Positions 52,028 to 61,624 of a stretch of DNA of 64,000 nucleotides are shown piece by piece. The position numbers and the translations under genes are program-made. Position 1 is the stretch's first letter. The number at the start of each line of letters is the position of its first letter. The notes beneath the pieces are model-generated. The model was not told the DNA's origin. It searched no databases and worked only from the letters and a program-made list of their open reading frames with translations. The DNA is taken from the NCBI RefSeq assembly GCF_900108065.1, contig NZ_FNVQ01000003.1, positions 248,001 through 312,000 on the forward strand, read 5' to 3'. Source of the stretch: Marinobacterium lutimaris (GTDB lineage: Bacteria > Pseudomonadota > Gammaproteobacteria > Pseudomonadales > Balneatricaceae).

Positions 52028-52225
52028 TTAAACTTTCCATATAGGCATATCTTTCAATAGCACTACTGATAGTCCAAACATATTAAAACCAATAAATATT
52101 TTACTCCACAGGCGCTGTATATTTTCCAACCTAAATATTTCCTGCTCGACAGTTCTTCGTTTAATCGCTACTTTATTCATATAACGCATAGCATCTAAAC
52201 GGAGGTTATCAATAATAACATTCAT
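52028..52225 (-). CDS. Hypothetical small membrane protein, AT-rich islet
   Basis: 65 residues. A charged N-terminal half (NKVAIKRRTVEQEIFRLEN) and one hydrophobic segment (IFIGFNMFGLSVVLL). Its ATG overlaps the stop of the preceding gene (ATGA), which suggests translational coupling. Low GC compared with flanking genes. No family recognised. Confidence 0.5.
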   Translation of the reverse strand: MNVIIDNLRLDAMRYMNKVAIKRRTVEQEIFRLENIQRLWSKIFIGFNMFGLSVVLLKDMPIWKV

Positions 52226-52619
52226 TTTTCAAAAGCTCGAAGATCTCCACCGGATAGCTGTGACTCAAGCACCATAATTTCCTCTGGTACCTTAGGCAGG
52301 ACATCCATCCCAGAGGACACATATAAAGAAAGCACTGCACCTCTTAAATCTTGTGCTGCATTTGCCAAGCAAAATTGAGGATCTGCCTTAGACATCAAGT
52401 ACAAACCAACACTGTGAAAAGAACACGAAACCCTAGACGCTGCCTGTTTCAAGTTATCCCATGCGTTATCTGTTTTCCGCTCAAGTTCAAATAGGTCTTT
52501 CTTTTTTTAGCCAATTTTGACTGGACCACTCGATCAGAAATTATTCCTGTTACCGTCGCCAAAAATATAAAAAATGCTCCCGTAGTACCGATAACCCAAG
52601 TTGGTATATCTATAGTCAT
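52222..52619 (-). pseudogene. Small membrane-anchored gene frameshifted at an A7 run
   Basis: The ATG at 52619 gives MTIDIPTWVIGTTGAFFIF, one membrane helix and ISDRVVQSKLAKK. It then reaches a run of seven A bases (complement of 52502-52508) and soon a stop at 52437. A shift of -1 at that run joins it to KDLFELERKTDNAWDNLKQA and the frame ending at 52222 in GGDLRAFEK. The joined product is about 130 residues: N-terminal helix, then a soluble helical domain. Could be a real mutation, a homopolymer sequencing error or programmed slippage. No family recognised. Confidence 0.6.
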
Positions 52620-52655
52620 AATAAACCTCTTAGTGTACTGAGAGCACTACTTCGC

Positions 52656-52952
52656 TCACATACCTCTACCTCGCCAATAAAGCGGCCGCCGTCGATCATG
52701 AGCAATAGCCAGAACTTGAAAGCCATCGTGTGTCTCGCGATACACAATAGATAACGGAAATCGGTGAAAAGGTACTCTACGAATATCTGGCGGAAGCTCA
52801 ATCTGCCAGGCTTTGGGTAACTCGCCAAGCAACTTAACTAGAGCCTCAAACTCTTCAATCAGTGCAGCGCCCAACCCTGGAACTTTCGATTCATAGTAAC
52901 CGACCGATTCCAGAAACTCGGCTTCCGCTGCCGGGTGAAAAGAATAGTTCAC
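52656..52952 (-). CDS. RelE/ParE-family toxin
   Basis: 98 residues: YSFHPAAEAEFLESVGYYES, LGAALIEEFEALVKLL, and RRVPFHRFPLSIVYRETHDG with AIAHDRRRPLYW at the end, the ParE-type toxin fold. GTG start overlaps the antitoxin stop by four bases (GTGA). ParE proteins poison gyrase, while RelE proteins cut mRNA; the sequence favours the ParE branch. Confidence 0.87.
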   Translation of the reverse strand: MNYSFHPAAEAEFLESVGYYESKVPGLGAALIEEFEALVKLLGELPKAWQIELPPDIRRVPFHRFPLSIVYRETHDGFQVLAIAHDRRRPLYWRGRGM

Positions 52953-53173
52953 TTGATTAGTGCTCTAGCCTTTTTCAATACATCCTCACCGGACACTGCC
53001 TGCACAAACCCTTGGTCGAGTTCTTCAGCTCTGCGGCGGGCCGCAAGTAACCAGTCAGACCTTAACTCCTCAGCTGACGGCGACTCCAAACTCGCGACCA
53101 GTCGCTGGACCAGTTGTGCTCTCTCCTCTTTGGTCAGGTGTAGCGCCTCATCTTCAATCTGTTTGAGATCCAT
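52949..53173 (-). CDS. Addiction-module antitoxin
   Basis: 74 residues: MDLKQIEDEALHLTKEERAQ, LVQRLVASLESPSAEELR and the C-terminal tail. It matches the short helical antitoxins (TIGR02574-like) that accompany ParE-type toxins. AGAGG lies eight bases upstream. First gene of the pair, as usual for type II modules that autoregulate. Confidence 0.87.
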   Translation of the reverse strand: MDLKQIEDEALHLTKEERAQLVQRLVASLESPSAEELRSDWLLAARRRAEELDQGFVQAVSGEDVLKKARALIK

Positions 53174-53310
53174 CGAATAAACCTCTCATTTTATCCTCGT
53201 TTTATTCTGGCATGGATGGGTCACAGCTGCCACGCTGCCGCGCGGTCACGCAAAAAGGTGCGTGCCCATCAAGAGCACGCACCTCAATTTTATCAGAGCC
53301 AGATACTTCA

Positions 53311-53877
53311 CTACTCTCGCTGACACCCACCCTCACAGATCAGATCAGCAATGGCCGCCTTGCCGCTATCCAGCAGATAGACCTGAGCCCAGGCTTCTTT
53401 TTCCCGTACGGCATTCTGCGCAGCTATCGCTTTTCCCTTGGGCATAAAGAACGCCTCGATGCCGTAGTCGATGCTATAGAACTGATCGCTGGCCCAGCGG
53501 ATACGACCTCGGATCACGGGGCCCTGCTCGGGCGGTTCATGCAGGAGTCGCTCAGCGACGTGGTATTTACCTTCCTGCTTCAACGTCACGTAAACCGTCT
53601 GGTGTTTACGAAACGGGTCGACGGCTAGCGACGCATCGACACGGCTGATGCCGTAGTTGAGGCGCACGTAGTTGCCACGGAACAGGCTGCGCGGGTCGAT
53701 CGGTTCGGTTTTCAGCAGTACCGGTTCGCCATATTTCAGTGGCCAGGTGGAGCTCAGATATTCGGTGCCGAGTACGCCCAGCTGCAAAAACAGAGTCAGC
53801 AGCAGGCCAACGCCAAGCAGTTTTTTATTCACCGGCACGGAGATCTCTGGGGTATGCAAGGCTGTTGAGTTAGACAT
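53311..53877 (-). CDS. GDYXXLXY-domain membrane-anchored protein
   Basis: 188 residues from the ATG at 53877. One membrane helix (about 20-37) is followed by a beta-rich domain; GNYVRLNY (68-75) corresponds to the family motif GDYxxLxY, with N for D. It overlaps the end of the DUF2157 gene, its usual partner. Function unknown; probably periplasmic. Confidence 0.82.
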   Translation of the reverse strand: MSNSTALHTPEISVPVNKKLLGVGLLLTLFLQLGVLGTEYLSSTWPLKYGEPVLLKTEPIDPRSLFRGNYVRLNYGISRVDASLAVDPFRKHQTVYVTLKQEGKYHVAERLLHEPPEQGPVIRGRIRWASDQFYSIDYGIEAFFMPKGKAIAAQNAVREKEAWAQVYLLDSGKAAIADLICEGGCQRE

Positions 53878-55180
53878 GATCCTGACCCTCGGTTGTGCGG
53901 TTTCTCCAGAAGCGGGCAGCACCAAACAGCACCGCAGCCGCCACCATGAACAGAAGCGCGCCACCTATGTAGTCGCCGATCAGGTCGAAGTAGCGCAGCA
54001 TGGCGGTCAGCAGCAGCACCGCCACACCGGTGTAGAAGAAGTGCGTTACGGCATCCTCCACGCCACGGCGGATCAGCCAGATCCCGGTAATCACCAACAC
54101 CAGGTTGGTGGCGACGGCGAGGAACATCGGGTCAGCCCAGTTCTGCTGTACCAGCAGTGCAGCCAGCGTGAAGAACGCACCATTAAGCAGAATCGGTCCG
54201 CTGGCGTTGGCACCGGATGGACGTGCCAGCGTAAAGCCGATCAATGTACCCAGCGCCAGCAGCAGCGGATTGAAGACGCCGATCAGATAGTCATTGCGCA
54301 TCAGGTCGCGCCAGAACTCGGTAAAGCTCAATATCAGCAAGGTGAGAATAGCGCCGCGCAGGAGGTAGAGATGGAGTAGCTGGCCATAGTCCCTTTTTAG
54401 CGGCTCTTCATGGCGCATCAGCCACCAGGCGCCGCCAATCATCGCCAGTCCCAGTGCCACCGTTAGCGGTACCTGATCGGCAAAAGGATCGTAGATGTAA
54501 AAGCGACCAGCACCCCAGGCGAGCATCAGGTTGGTCCAGGCCACCAGCCCCACCAGCGAACCGAGAAAGATCAGCGCCGAGCGGCGATGGGTCCACACCA
54601 GCCAGAGGCAGGGCAGCGCAAATATTGGGTAGCTATAGGGCATAAAGCCGGTACTGGCTTCGGTGTACATCCACAGACTCGCGAGCACCAGCACCTGCAG
54701 CGCGATCAGCCGCGAGCGGGTCAGGAATACCAGCGGCAGAATCCCCAGGGCCCACCAGAAGATGCCGTCGGGGAAGTGTTCGCCCAAGTGGTAGATCTGC
54801 GCGATCAGCATGATCGATGCGCCGTAACTGATACCACCGAAGAAGAGCCAGAGCACACCGGCGCGCTGCTTGCCCTGCAGCATCTCCAAGCCGCCAATCA
54901 GGTTGATCACCAGCGTAGCGCCGATCAACCCCAACATCCGCACCGCGCGCGGAATCTCATCCCAGTTGTGGGACAGCACCAGGATCATAGCGAGGCCGGC
55001 GAACATCACGGCCAGGGCGCTGAGTACGTAGTAGGCGAAGCTTCCGCCCTTGCCCTCATTCAGGCTAGCGCCGTAACGCGCGAGGATCGCTTCGCCCTGG
55101 GCGCGCTCGATCAGGCCATCGCCGATCCAGTCGCTGACCTCTCGAGCCAGGTCTTTCTTGAACAATCGCAGCACTCTCAT
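53870..55180 (-). CDS. DUF2157 polytopic membrane protein
   Basis: About 436 residues. The cytosolic N-terminus (LAREVSDWIGDGLIERAQGE, then AILARYG) is the DUF2157 domain and is followed by about twelve membrane helices. ATG at 55180 has AAGG eight bases upstream; a GTG three codons earlier overlaps that site. Coupled to the GDYXXLXY gene. Function unknown. Confidence 0.82.
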   Translation of the reverse strand: MRVLRLFKKDLAREVSDWIGDGLIERAQGEAILARYGASLNEGKGGSFAYYVLSALAVMFAGLAMILVLSHNWDEIPRAVRMLGLIGATLVINLIGGLEMLQGKQRAGVLWLFFGGISYGASIMLIAQIYHLGEHFPDGIFWWALGILPLVFLTRSRLIALQVLVLASLWMYTEASTGFMPYSYPIFALPCLWLVWTHRRSALIFLGSLVGLVAWTNLMLAWGAGRFYIYDPFADQVPLTVALGLAMIGGAWWLMRHEEPLKRDYGQLLHLYLLRGAILTLLILSFTEFWRDLMRNDYLIGVFNPLLLALGTLIGFTLARPSGANASGPILLNGAFFTLAALLVQQNWADPMFLAVATNLVLVITGIWLIRRGVEDAVTHFFYTGVAVLLLTAMLRYFDLIGDYIGGALLFMVAAAVLFGAARFWRNRTTEGQDHV

Positions 55181-55267
55181 GTTCGTCACCTTTCATTGAG
55201 CGGGGTGTTGAAAACCTTGTCTATCTGCCGCTGCGCTCCGCAACGCGGCCAGCTTTGCACCATCCCG

Positions 55268-58200
55268 TTATGCCAGCGCGTCCAGCGCACGTTGTTTGAG
55301 CCCCTTGTAATCGATCTTGCCGCTACCCAGTTTCGGCAGCTCTTCAACAGCGATCACCTCGGCGGGAATCATCAGCGGGTTTACGCCTGCATCGATCATT
55401 TTCTGGCGTACTGCGTCGGCTGAACCGGTCACCAGCAGCACAACCTTCTCGCCCTTTTTATCGTCTTTGATATTGGTAGCGGCGAACTCGACGCTTTCCG
55501 TATCCACAACCCCAGCGACGGCAGCTTCCACCGCACCCAGGCTGATCATCTCGCCGCCGATCTTGGCGAAGCGGGAGTAGCGATCGACGATGGTCAGGAA
55601 GCCATCCGTATCCAGATGTCCCTTATCGCCGGTGCGGTACCAGCGGCGACCATCCAGCTCGACGATGGCATCGTCGGTTTTTTCCGGATCATTCAGATAG
55701 CCCTGCATCACCTGACCACCAGAGACCAGGATCAGGCCATCCTCGCCGGTCGGCAGGGTTTCCAGGCTCTCAGGGTCAACGATGCGGAAGCAGCTGCCGG
55801 GCAGCGGCAGACCCACACTGCCCTTCTTCTGGCCGGCCTGGAGCTTCCAGGTGGTCGGGTCCATCACATCGGGCACGTTGACGCTGGCCACAGGTGCAGT
55901 TTCGGTAGCGCCGTAACCTTCGAAGATGGTTTTCTTGAACTTCAGCTCAAAGCTGTCGCGCACCTCGGCGGAGAGCTTTTCCGCACCGGCCACGATCACC
56001 CGCAGCGGCTCCAGCATCTCCGGCACCACTTTGCGGTTACGGGTATAAAGACGCAGGAAGGTCGCGGTACCGCACAAGATGCTGACCTTGTAGCGATAGA
56101 TCGCCTTGGCGATATTCAGCGCATCGGTGGGGTCCGGGTGGCAGACCGCAGGGATCCCCTCCACCATCGGCAGCAGGCTGTTCACCGTCAGGCCAAAGGA
56201 GTGGAACAGTGGCAGGCAGGCCATCATGGCGTCATCGTTACGGGTGTTGAGCACATCGCTTATCTGCTTGATATTGCCCATCAGGTTACGGTGGGTCAGC
56301 ACCACGCCCTTGGGTGTGCCCTCACTACCACTAGAGAACAGGATCTGCGCCGGGCTTTCCAGCTTCACGCCACGGCCATACAGACGGCACAGCAGCGAAG
56401 CCGGCAGCACATAGGCACCGATCAGGTGGCCCAGAAGACGGGTTTTGGTCATCTTCGCGCGCACATCTTCCAGGTACACTATTCGGGTACCGGCCAGCAT
56501 GGCGTCCATATCCAGACCACGTGTCTTGAGCTTTTTCATAAAGCGCGCGGAGGTATAAACCGTATCGATAGAGGCGCTGCGGATCGCCGCCTGTACCGAT
56601 TCCACACCGGCGGTGAAGTTCAGGTTCACCGCGGTCTGGCCGTTCAGCATCACCGCCAGGTTGGCCATTATTCCGGCCGCGCTGGAGGGCAGTAGCAGAC
56701 CCACGTTCTGCTCACGGCAGATCTTTTTCATACTGCGCGCCATGGCGGTGGTACCGGCAATCACACGGGCATTACTGAACTGGGCATCGCCCATCGTATC
56801 GATCAGGCTGACCGCGCGTGGATGGCGCTTGGCCTGCTTCAACCAGGCCAGCGGCAGCGGCTCCAGGCTGGCGGTGTAATCTTCCCAGCCATTCACCGAC
56901 AGCTCGAACACCTTCTGTTTCAGCGCATCGGCCTTGGTTTCCAGCGGCAGCGGCTGGCCCAGCGCCACGATGACGTTACGCTTAAAGCCATCTTGGGTGT
57001 TCTCACGCAGCTTCTCGCTATTGGAGCGCGACAGACGGCTACCCCAGAGGCCGCGCAGGTAGAAAGGTACGATCACGCCCTCTTCCACATCCTCGACCGC
57101 TTTTTCATAACCGTTGCGGAACATGCCAAGGTGACCGGTGCGGCTGATCGCCCCTTCCGGGAACAGGCACACCACCTCACCGTTTTTCAGGCATTCGTTG
57201 ACGCTGGCCAGCGCGCCCTGGCTGTTGCCGGCGCTGATCGGGATCGCGCCAAAGAACTTCAGGAACGGCTTCAGGTACCAGGTTTCGTAGATGCTGCGCA
57301 GCATTACAAAGCGCACCGGGCGCGGGCAGGCGATCTGTACGATGGCCCAGTCGATCCAGCTGATATGGTTACCCAGTAGCAGCACGCCACCACGCTTGGG
57401 CAGGTTCTCCAGGCCAGACACGCTGACACGGTAGCTGCGTTTGAGGATCACCCCGGCAAAGATACGCACCAGCGAGTGCGGCAGGCAGTAGAAGGTATAA
57501 GCGGCACCCGCGATAGCGGTAATCGCCAGCAGGTAAAACAGGCCACGGCTGCTGAAGCCGACCAGCGAGAACACCACGGTCAGCGCCAGGAAACCGAGCA
57601 TCGCCAGATTCTGAATCCAGTTGTTACCGGCCAGCACCGTACCCAGTTTGCTCGCCTGAGCGCTGTACTGGATCAGCGCATTCAGCGGCACGATAAACAG
57701 ACCACCGCAGACACCCAGCAGCAGCAACAGCGCCGCCAGAGACACCAGGCTTTCAGACACCGGCATCAGCACCAGGCAGAGCGCGATACCGATGGCACCC
57801 AGCGGCACCAGGCCCAGCTCGATATGCGCGCGGGAGGCACGACCCGCGGCCACGGAACCGATCAGAATGCCGATACCGCTCACCGCCAGCAGCCCCTGAA
57901 TCACCAGGGTGTTGGTCTCGGCCAGCACCTCTTTGGCGTAGGCCGGAAACGCCGCCAGCACCACCTGGGAGATCGCCCAGAACATCGCCAGGCCAACAAT
58001 GGAAAGCCAGATCGCCCGGCTGCCACGAATCGCGCCGATGTTACCGCGCAGGTAGCCGCCGCTGACATAAGTCTTGAAGCTGAAGGTTTTAGTCGGCTCC
58101 CCTGCTTCGCGCTTGGGCAGACGCCCCGCCAGAATCCACTCCACGAAAGAGAGCGCCACCAGCACCAGACCCAGCGGCGCGATGGCGTGCATCACCTCGG

Positions 58201-58720
58201 TAGTGCTGGAAAAGTCGGGCTGATAGAAATGCTCAAACAGCGCAGAGAATGCGAAGGTCCCGCCCAGAATCGAGATAATCGTGGTCGCCTGCACCAGGGC
58301 ATTACCCTGGGCCAGAGGTTCATCGCCGAGCAGCTCACGAATATAGCCGTACTTGGCAGGCGAGTAGATCGCGCTCTGAATCGATAGCAGCAGGGTCAGC
58401 CCGAACGCCACCCAGAACCAGCCCGCCAGGTAACTCAGCCCGATCAACGCGGTACCGCCCACCGCCGCCAGCGCGCCATAGCGCATAACGCTGGGTTTGG
58501 GGAAACGGTCAGAGAGAAAGCCGGAGGGAGAGAACAACAGTATAAACGGCAGCAGGATCAGACCATTGATTACGGCGGTCAGTATCACCTGCAGGTCGCC
58601 ATCCCAGGTTTTGAAGATGGTGTTCTGAATAACGATTTTGTGGCCAAGATCCACAAAGGCGTTGAGAAAAACCACCAGCAGATAGGCGATAAATCCCTTA
58701 ACCTTCAAGAGCTGATTCAT
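55268..58720 (-). CDS. LplT-Aas fusion: MFS flippase, acyltransferase and acyl-ACP synthetase
   Basis: 1150 residues. Residues 1 to about 400 are an MFS transporter like LplT, which brings lysophospholipid into the inner membrane. About 420-620 is a PlsC acyltransferase with H452 and D457 in NHISWID and the FPEGAISRTG motif. About 660-1150 is an AMP-forming acyl-ACP synthetase with SSGSEGTPKG near 795, YGATETAP and YRTGDKG. Together they recycle lysophosphatidylethanolamine. In E. coli these are separate LplT and Aas proteins. Confidence 0.92.
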   Translation of the reverse strand: MNQLLKVKGFIAYLLVVFLNAFVDLGHKIVIQNTIFKTWDGDLQVILTAVINGLILLPFILLFSPSGFLSDRFPKPSVMRYGALAAVGGTALIGLSYLAGWFWVAFGLTLLLSIQSAIYSPAKYGYIRELLGDEPLAQGNALVQATTIISILGGTFAFSALFEHFYQPDFSSTTEVMHAIAPLGLVLVALSFVEWILAGRLPKREAGEPTKTFSFKTYVSGGYLRGNIGAIRGSRAIWLSIVGLAMFWAISQVVLAAFPAYAKEVLAETNTLVIQGLLAVSGIGILIGSVAAGRASRAHIELGLVPLGAIGIALCLVLMPVSESLVSLAALLLLLGVCGGLFIVPLNALIQYSAQASKLGTVLAGNNWIQNLAMLGFLALTVVFSLVGFSSRGLFYLLAITAIAGAAYTFYCLPHSLVRIFAGVILKRSYRVSVSGLENLPKRGGVLLLGNHISWIDWAIVQIACPRPVRFVMLRSIYETWYLKPFLKFFGAIPISAGNSQGALASVNECLKNGEVVCLFPEGAISRTGHLGMFRNGYEKAVEDVEEGVIVPFYLRGLWGSRLSRSNSEKLRENTQDGFKRNVIVALGQPLPLETKADALKQKVFELSVNGWEDYTASLEPLPLAWLKQAKRHPRAVSLIDTMGDAQFSNARVIAGTTAMARSMKKICREQNVGLLLPSSAAGIMANLAVMLNGQTAVNLNFTAGVESVQAAIRSASIDTVYTSARFMKKLKTRGLDMDAMLAGTRIVYLEDVRAKMTKTRLLGHLIGAYVLPASLLCRLYGRGVKLESPAQILFSSGSEGTPKGVVLTHRNLMGNIKQISDVLNTRNDDAMMACLPLFHSFGLTVNSLLPMVEGIPAVCHPDPTDALNIAKAIYRYKVSILCGTATFLRLYTRNRKVVPEMLEPLRVIVAGAEKLSAEVRDSFELKFKKTIFEGYGATETAPVASVNVPDVMDPTTWKLQAGQKKGSVGLPLPGSCFRIVDPESLETLPTGEDGLILVSGGQVMQGYLNDPEKTDDAIVELDGRRWYRTGDKGHLDTDGFLTIVDRYSRFAKIGGEMISLGAVEAAVAGVVDTESVEFAATNIKDDKKGEKVVLLVTGSADAVRQKMIDAGVNPLMIPAEVIAVEELPKLGSGKIDYKGLKQRALDALA

Positions 58721-58935
58721 AGTCGGCAGATTCCAGTTTCTGTACGGTTATTCGTCCTGCCATTCTGGTCAGAACCTCACCCGATACAACTTCCATGTTT
58801 ATAGTCGCGTCACAGACGCCAAAAGGTATTATATTTTAATACCCGACTTCGCTAAACTCCCGTGCCGCAGCCTCGCACCTCCCTGTTCTGCGGTCGGCTG
58901 CTACTCTGATCATATACTCTATAAGGCCAGCGACG

Positions 58936-59979
58936 ATGAGCGAGCAACGGCGGTTTTCTGCAGCCCGGCAGATGTTCACTGACTTTTTCCGCATCAATCA
59001 GCATGCCCGCCCCTGGCACCTGCCGGTGATGACCGGCCTGTGCGCCATGATCCCTGCACTGATCGGCTCGTTTTACGGCGCCTTCAGCCTGGGGGTTATT
59101 GGCTGCCTGGGTGCTATGGTGTTTATCTACATACCTCAGGCCAATCTTGGCAAAAGGCTTTTCACCCTGCTGATGGTCGCCATCGGCTTTCAGATCTCCT
59201 ACTTTCTCAGCGCCACAAGTTCTGACAGTCTGCTGGGCTCCACGCTGATTCTGTTTTTGATCACCTTTGTGATGACACTGGTGGTACGCGTGCTCCAGGT
59301 CGCCCTTCCTGGAAGGTTCTTCTTTGTGCTGGTCGCGATCACCGCGACACTGCACGCGCCCGGCATGCCAAGCGTGGAAGAACGGATGTTGATACTGGGG
59401 CTGGGCAGCCTGACCTCTATAGTCGGCATGCTGTTTTACCACCTGCTGGTGCCGGTGAACCCTGCCGCAGGCCCAGGCAAACGGCCGCCCAACCAGAGCG
59501 CCGATGATCCCTGGAGCGCCACCCTGGCCGATGGCCTGTGTAGCGCCGTGTTCGTTGCGCTCACCTTCTACATTGCCAGTGAACTGGAACTGCTCAAACC
59601 CTACTGGGCCACCATCGCCTGTGCCGCGATTCTGCAGGGCAACTCCCTGCGGCATATGTGGCAGCGCCAGGCGCAGCGCATCGTCGGCACAGCCATGGGC
59701 CTGGGTGTCGCCTGGCTGCTGTTCAGCTTTCAGCCCTCGACACTGGTGCTGGCTGTCGCTATCGGTCTGTTCAACTTCGCGATCCAGTCGCTGGTGGTAC
59801 GCAACTACGCCCTGGCGTTGATGTTTATCACCCCGATGACGCTGATCTTTTCCGAGGCTTCCTCATTACAGACAGACCTCAGCACACTGATGCAAGAGCG
59901 CTTTGTTGAAACCGTGCTCGGCAGCCTGTTGGGCTTTATCGGTGGCTGGGTGCTGCACCGACTGCTGAAACAGGGCTGA
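58936..59979 (+). CDS. FUSC-family membrane protein
   Basis: 347 residues, two halves each of five or six membrane helices with a polar linker near residue 180. The second half has YWATIACAAILQGNSLRHMWQRQAQR followed by GTAMGLGVAWLLF, a FUSC (fusaric acid resistance-like) signature. It may export aromatic acids or other toxic compounds. The substrate is unknown. Confidence 0.85.
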   Translation: MSEQRRFSAARQMFTDFFRINQHARPWHLPVMTGLCAMIPALIGSFYGAFSLGVIGCLGAMVFIYIPQANLGKRLFTLLMVAIGFQISYFLSATSSDSLLGSTLILFLITFVMTLVVRVLQVALPGRFFFVLVAITATLHAPGMPSVEERMLILGLGSLTSIVGMLFYHLLVPVNPAAGPGKRPPNQSADDPWSATLADGLCSAVFVALTFYIASELELLKPYWATIACAAILQGNSLRHMWQRQAQRIVGTAMGLGVAWLLFSFQPSTLVLAVAIGLFNFAIQSLVVRNYALALMFITPMTLIFSEASSLQTDLSTLMQERFVETVLGSLLGFIGGWVLHRLLKQG

Positions 59980-60017
59980 TTCCCCATGGAAGCCTCACTT
60001 TCGCCAAGGACAACATC

Positions 60018-60743
60018 ATGGCCCGCCAAACCAAACCGCTGATCGATACCCTCAAGCGCTGCCTGAAAGCCAACGGCAAAACCTACGCCGATGTCGCGCG
60101 GGCACTGGATCTGTCAGAAGCCAGCGTCAAGCGGCTGCTCTCCACCCACCAGCTCTCACTGGACCGGCTGGATGCCATCTGTCAGCTGATGGGGATGGAG
60201 ATCACCGATCTGGTGAAACAGATGGAGGAGAACTCGGGCCATATCGAACAGTTGACCGTGGAACAGGAGCGGGAGATCGCCGGCGACCTGACGCTGCTGC
60301 TGATCGCGGTTTGCGTGCTAAATCGCTGGACGCTGGAGCAGATCGTCAGTGTGCATAACCTGGATGAGCATCTGTGCATCCAGAAGCTGGCGCGGCTCGA
60401 CAAGCTGCAGATCATCGATCTATTGCCCAAGAACCGTATCAAGCTGAAGGTGGCTGCCAACTTTAACTGGATCGAGAACGGACCGATTCAGCAGTTCTTT
60501 CAGCAGCGTATCGCCGCCGAGTATTTCAACTCCCGCTTCCAGCGCGATGACGAGAGCCTGATCGTGCTTAATGGCATGCTGTCGAAGTCATCCAACCAGG
60601 CGTTCCAGCGTCGCATGCAGCGCCTGGCGCGGGAGTTTGAGGAGTTCAACCGGGAGGATGTGGCGCAGGAGTTTGATGACCGCCACGGTGCCACTGTGAT
60701 CATCGCGATCCGCGGCTGGCGCTATGGGTTGTTTAGCGGTTGA
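60018..60743 (+). CDS. XRE-family regulator with a C-terminal sensor-like domain
   Basis: 241 residues. N-terminal HTH (TYADVARALDLSEASVKRLL, about 22-41), then an unrecognised helical domain of about 170 residues. The conserved-looking YFNSRFQRDDESLIVLNGML and C-terminal DRHGATVIIAIRGW give no family. The stop lies in the edge of a family-2 repeat. It may regulate the upstream FUSC gene, 38 bases away. Confidence 0.78.
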   Translation: MARQTKPLIDTLKRCLKANGKTYADVARALDLSEASVKRLLSTHQLSLDRLDAICQLMGMEITDLVKQMEENSGHIEQLTVEQEREIAGDLTLLLIAVCVLNRWTLEQIVSVHNLDEHLCIQKLARLDKLQIIDLLPKNRIKLKVAANFNWIENGPIQQFFQQRIAAEYFNSRFQRDDESLIVLNGMLSKSSNQAFQRRMQRLAREFEEFNREDVAQEFDDRHGATVIIAIRGWRYGLFSG

Positions 60744-60980
60744 TCGCGACGAGGCACCGCCCCTACAAAAAACAGGTGCCACACCCGGTGTACGAGGCAC
60801 GCCTCGTGCCGATCGAACCCGGCACGGCAGTCATTCAAAACATTGGCGCTTGATCGCGGCGAGGCGCCGCTCCTACTCTAAATGTACCAGGGTAGGAGGT
60901 GCGCCCCGCGCCGATTGAACCCGGCACAGCGGTAATTCAAAACCACGGCGGTTGATCGCGGCGGGGCGCCGCTCCTACTA
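60738..60980. repeat. REP/BIME-like repeat, family 2, two and a half units
   Basis: Half unit TTGATCGCGACGAGGCACCG...CCTAC (60740-60766), a unit at about 60790-60876 and a unit at 60891-60980. The last begins GTAGGAGGTGCGCCCCGCGCC and ends CGGGGCGCCGCTCCTAC. Internal GAACCCGGCAC and TTCAAAAC segments are shared. The XRE gene stop and the J-domain gene stop both lie within the array. Confidence 0.85.
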
Positions 60981-61514
60981 GGATGCCTGCTTCAACAATT
61001 CATCACGGGCCGCGGTAATATTCACAAACGTCTCCTGGCTGCCGCCGGCATCCGGGTGATGCTTCTGCGCCAATCGGCGATACGCGGTTTTGATCTGCGC
61101 TGCGTCCAGAACACCTTCTAACGGCAGGCTCAGCGATTCCCTGTGCTTACGCTCCGAGTACTGCTCAAAGGGGCTGGGTTCCGCCATGCGGCGTTCGTTA
61201 AAACGAACAAACGCCTCCTGCTCACGTTGTTGCACCTCGCGCCTCAGTCTGTGGGATTCCCGACGCAGCTCCACCTGGTCCTGCTGCCAGCGCTGACGGG
61301 ACATCACCAGACAGGCGGCGAAGCTCACCCGGCCACTCTGTTCCAGCGTATCCAGACAGATCGGCCCAACCATTTCATAGGGCTCATCGAGCCAGGCCTG
61401 GCGCCCTGCGGGGCCGTTTTCCACTCGCTCAACAGTGACCGTATCAACCACGCCCATGGACGGACTCCAGATCACCCAGAACTCCTCTTCGGAAGATGGT
61501 GGAATATGCGACAT
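60978..61514 (-). CDS. J-domain protein with C-terminal DnaJ domain
   Basis: 178 residues. The J domain is at the C-terminus: VLDAAQIKTAYRRLAQKHHP, with HPDAGGSQETFVNITAAR giving the HPD tripeptide needed for Hsp70 contact. The front is an unknown domain (EEEFWVIWSPSMGVVDTVTV). Start at 61514 is chosen for AGGA six bases ahead; an ATG at 61559 has none. The TAG stop is in the repeat. Confidence 0.82.
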   Translation of the reverse strand: MSHIPPSSEEEFWVIWSPSMGVVDTVTVERVENGPAGRQAWLDEPYEMVGPICLDTLEQSGRVSFAACLVMSRQRWQQDQVELRRESHRLRREVQQREQEAFVRFNERRMAEPSPFEQYSERKHRESLSLPLEGVLDAAQIKTAYRRLAQKHHPDAGGSQETFVNITAARDELLKQAS

Positions 61515-61624
61515 ATTCGGTCCTGTTTGCAGGTGGATGTGGCCAATGTAGGCATTCATTAAGCAATCCAGTCACGCCTGCAAAATGTACACCAGTAGAC
61601 CAGGCCCGCAGCTTAACAGGAGGG

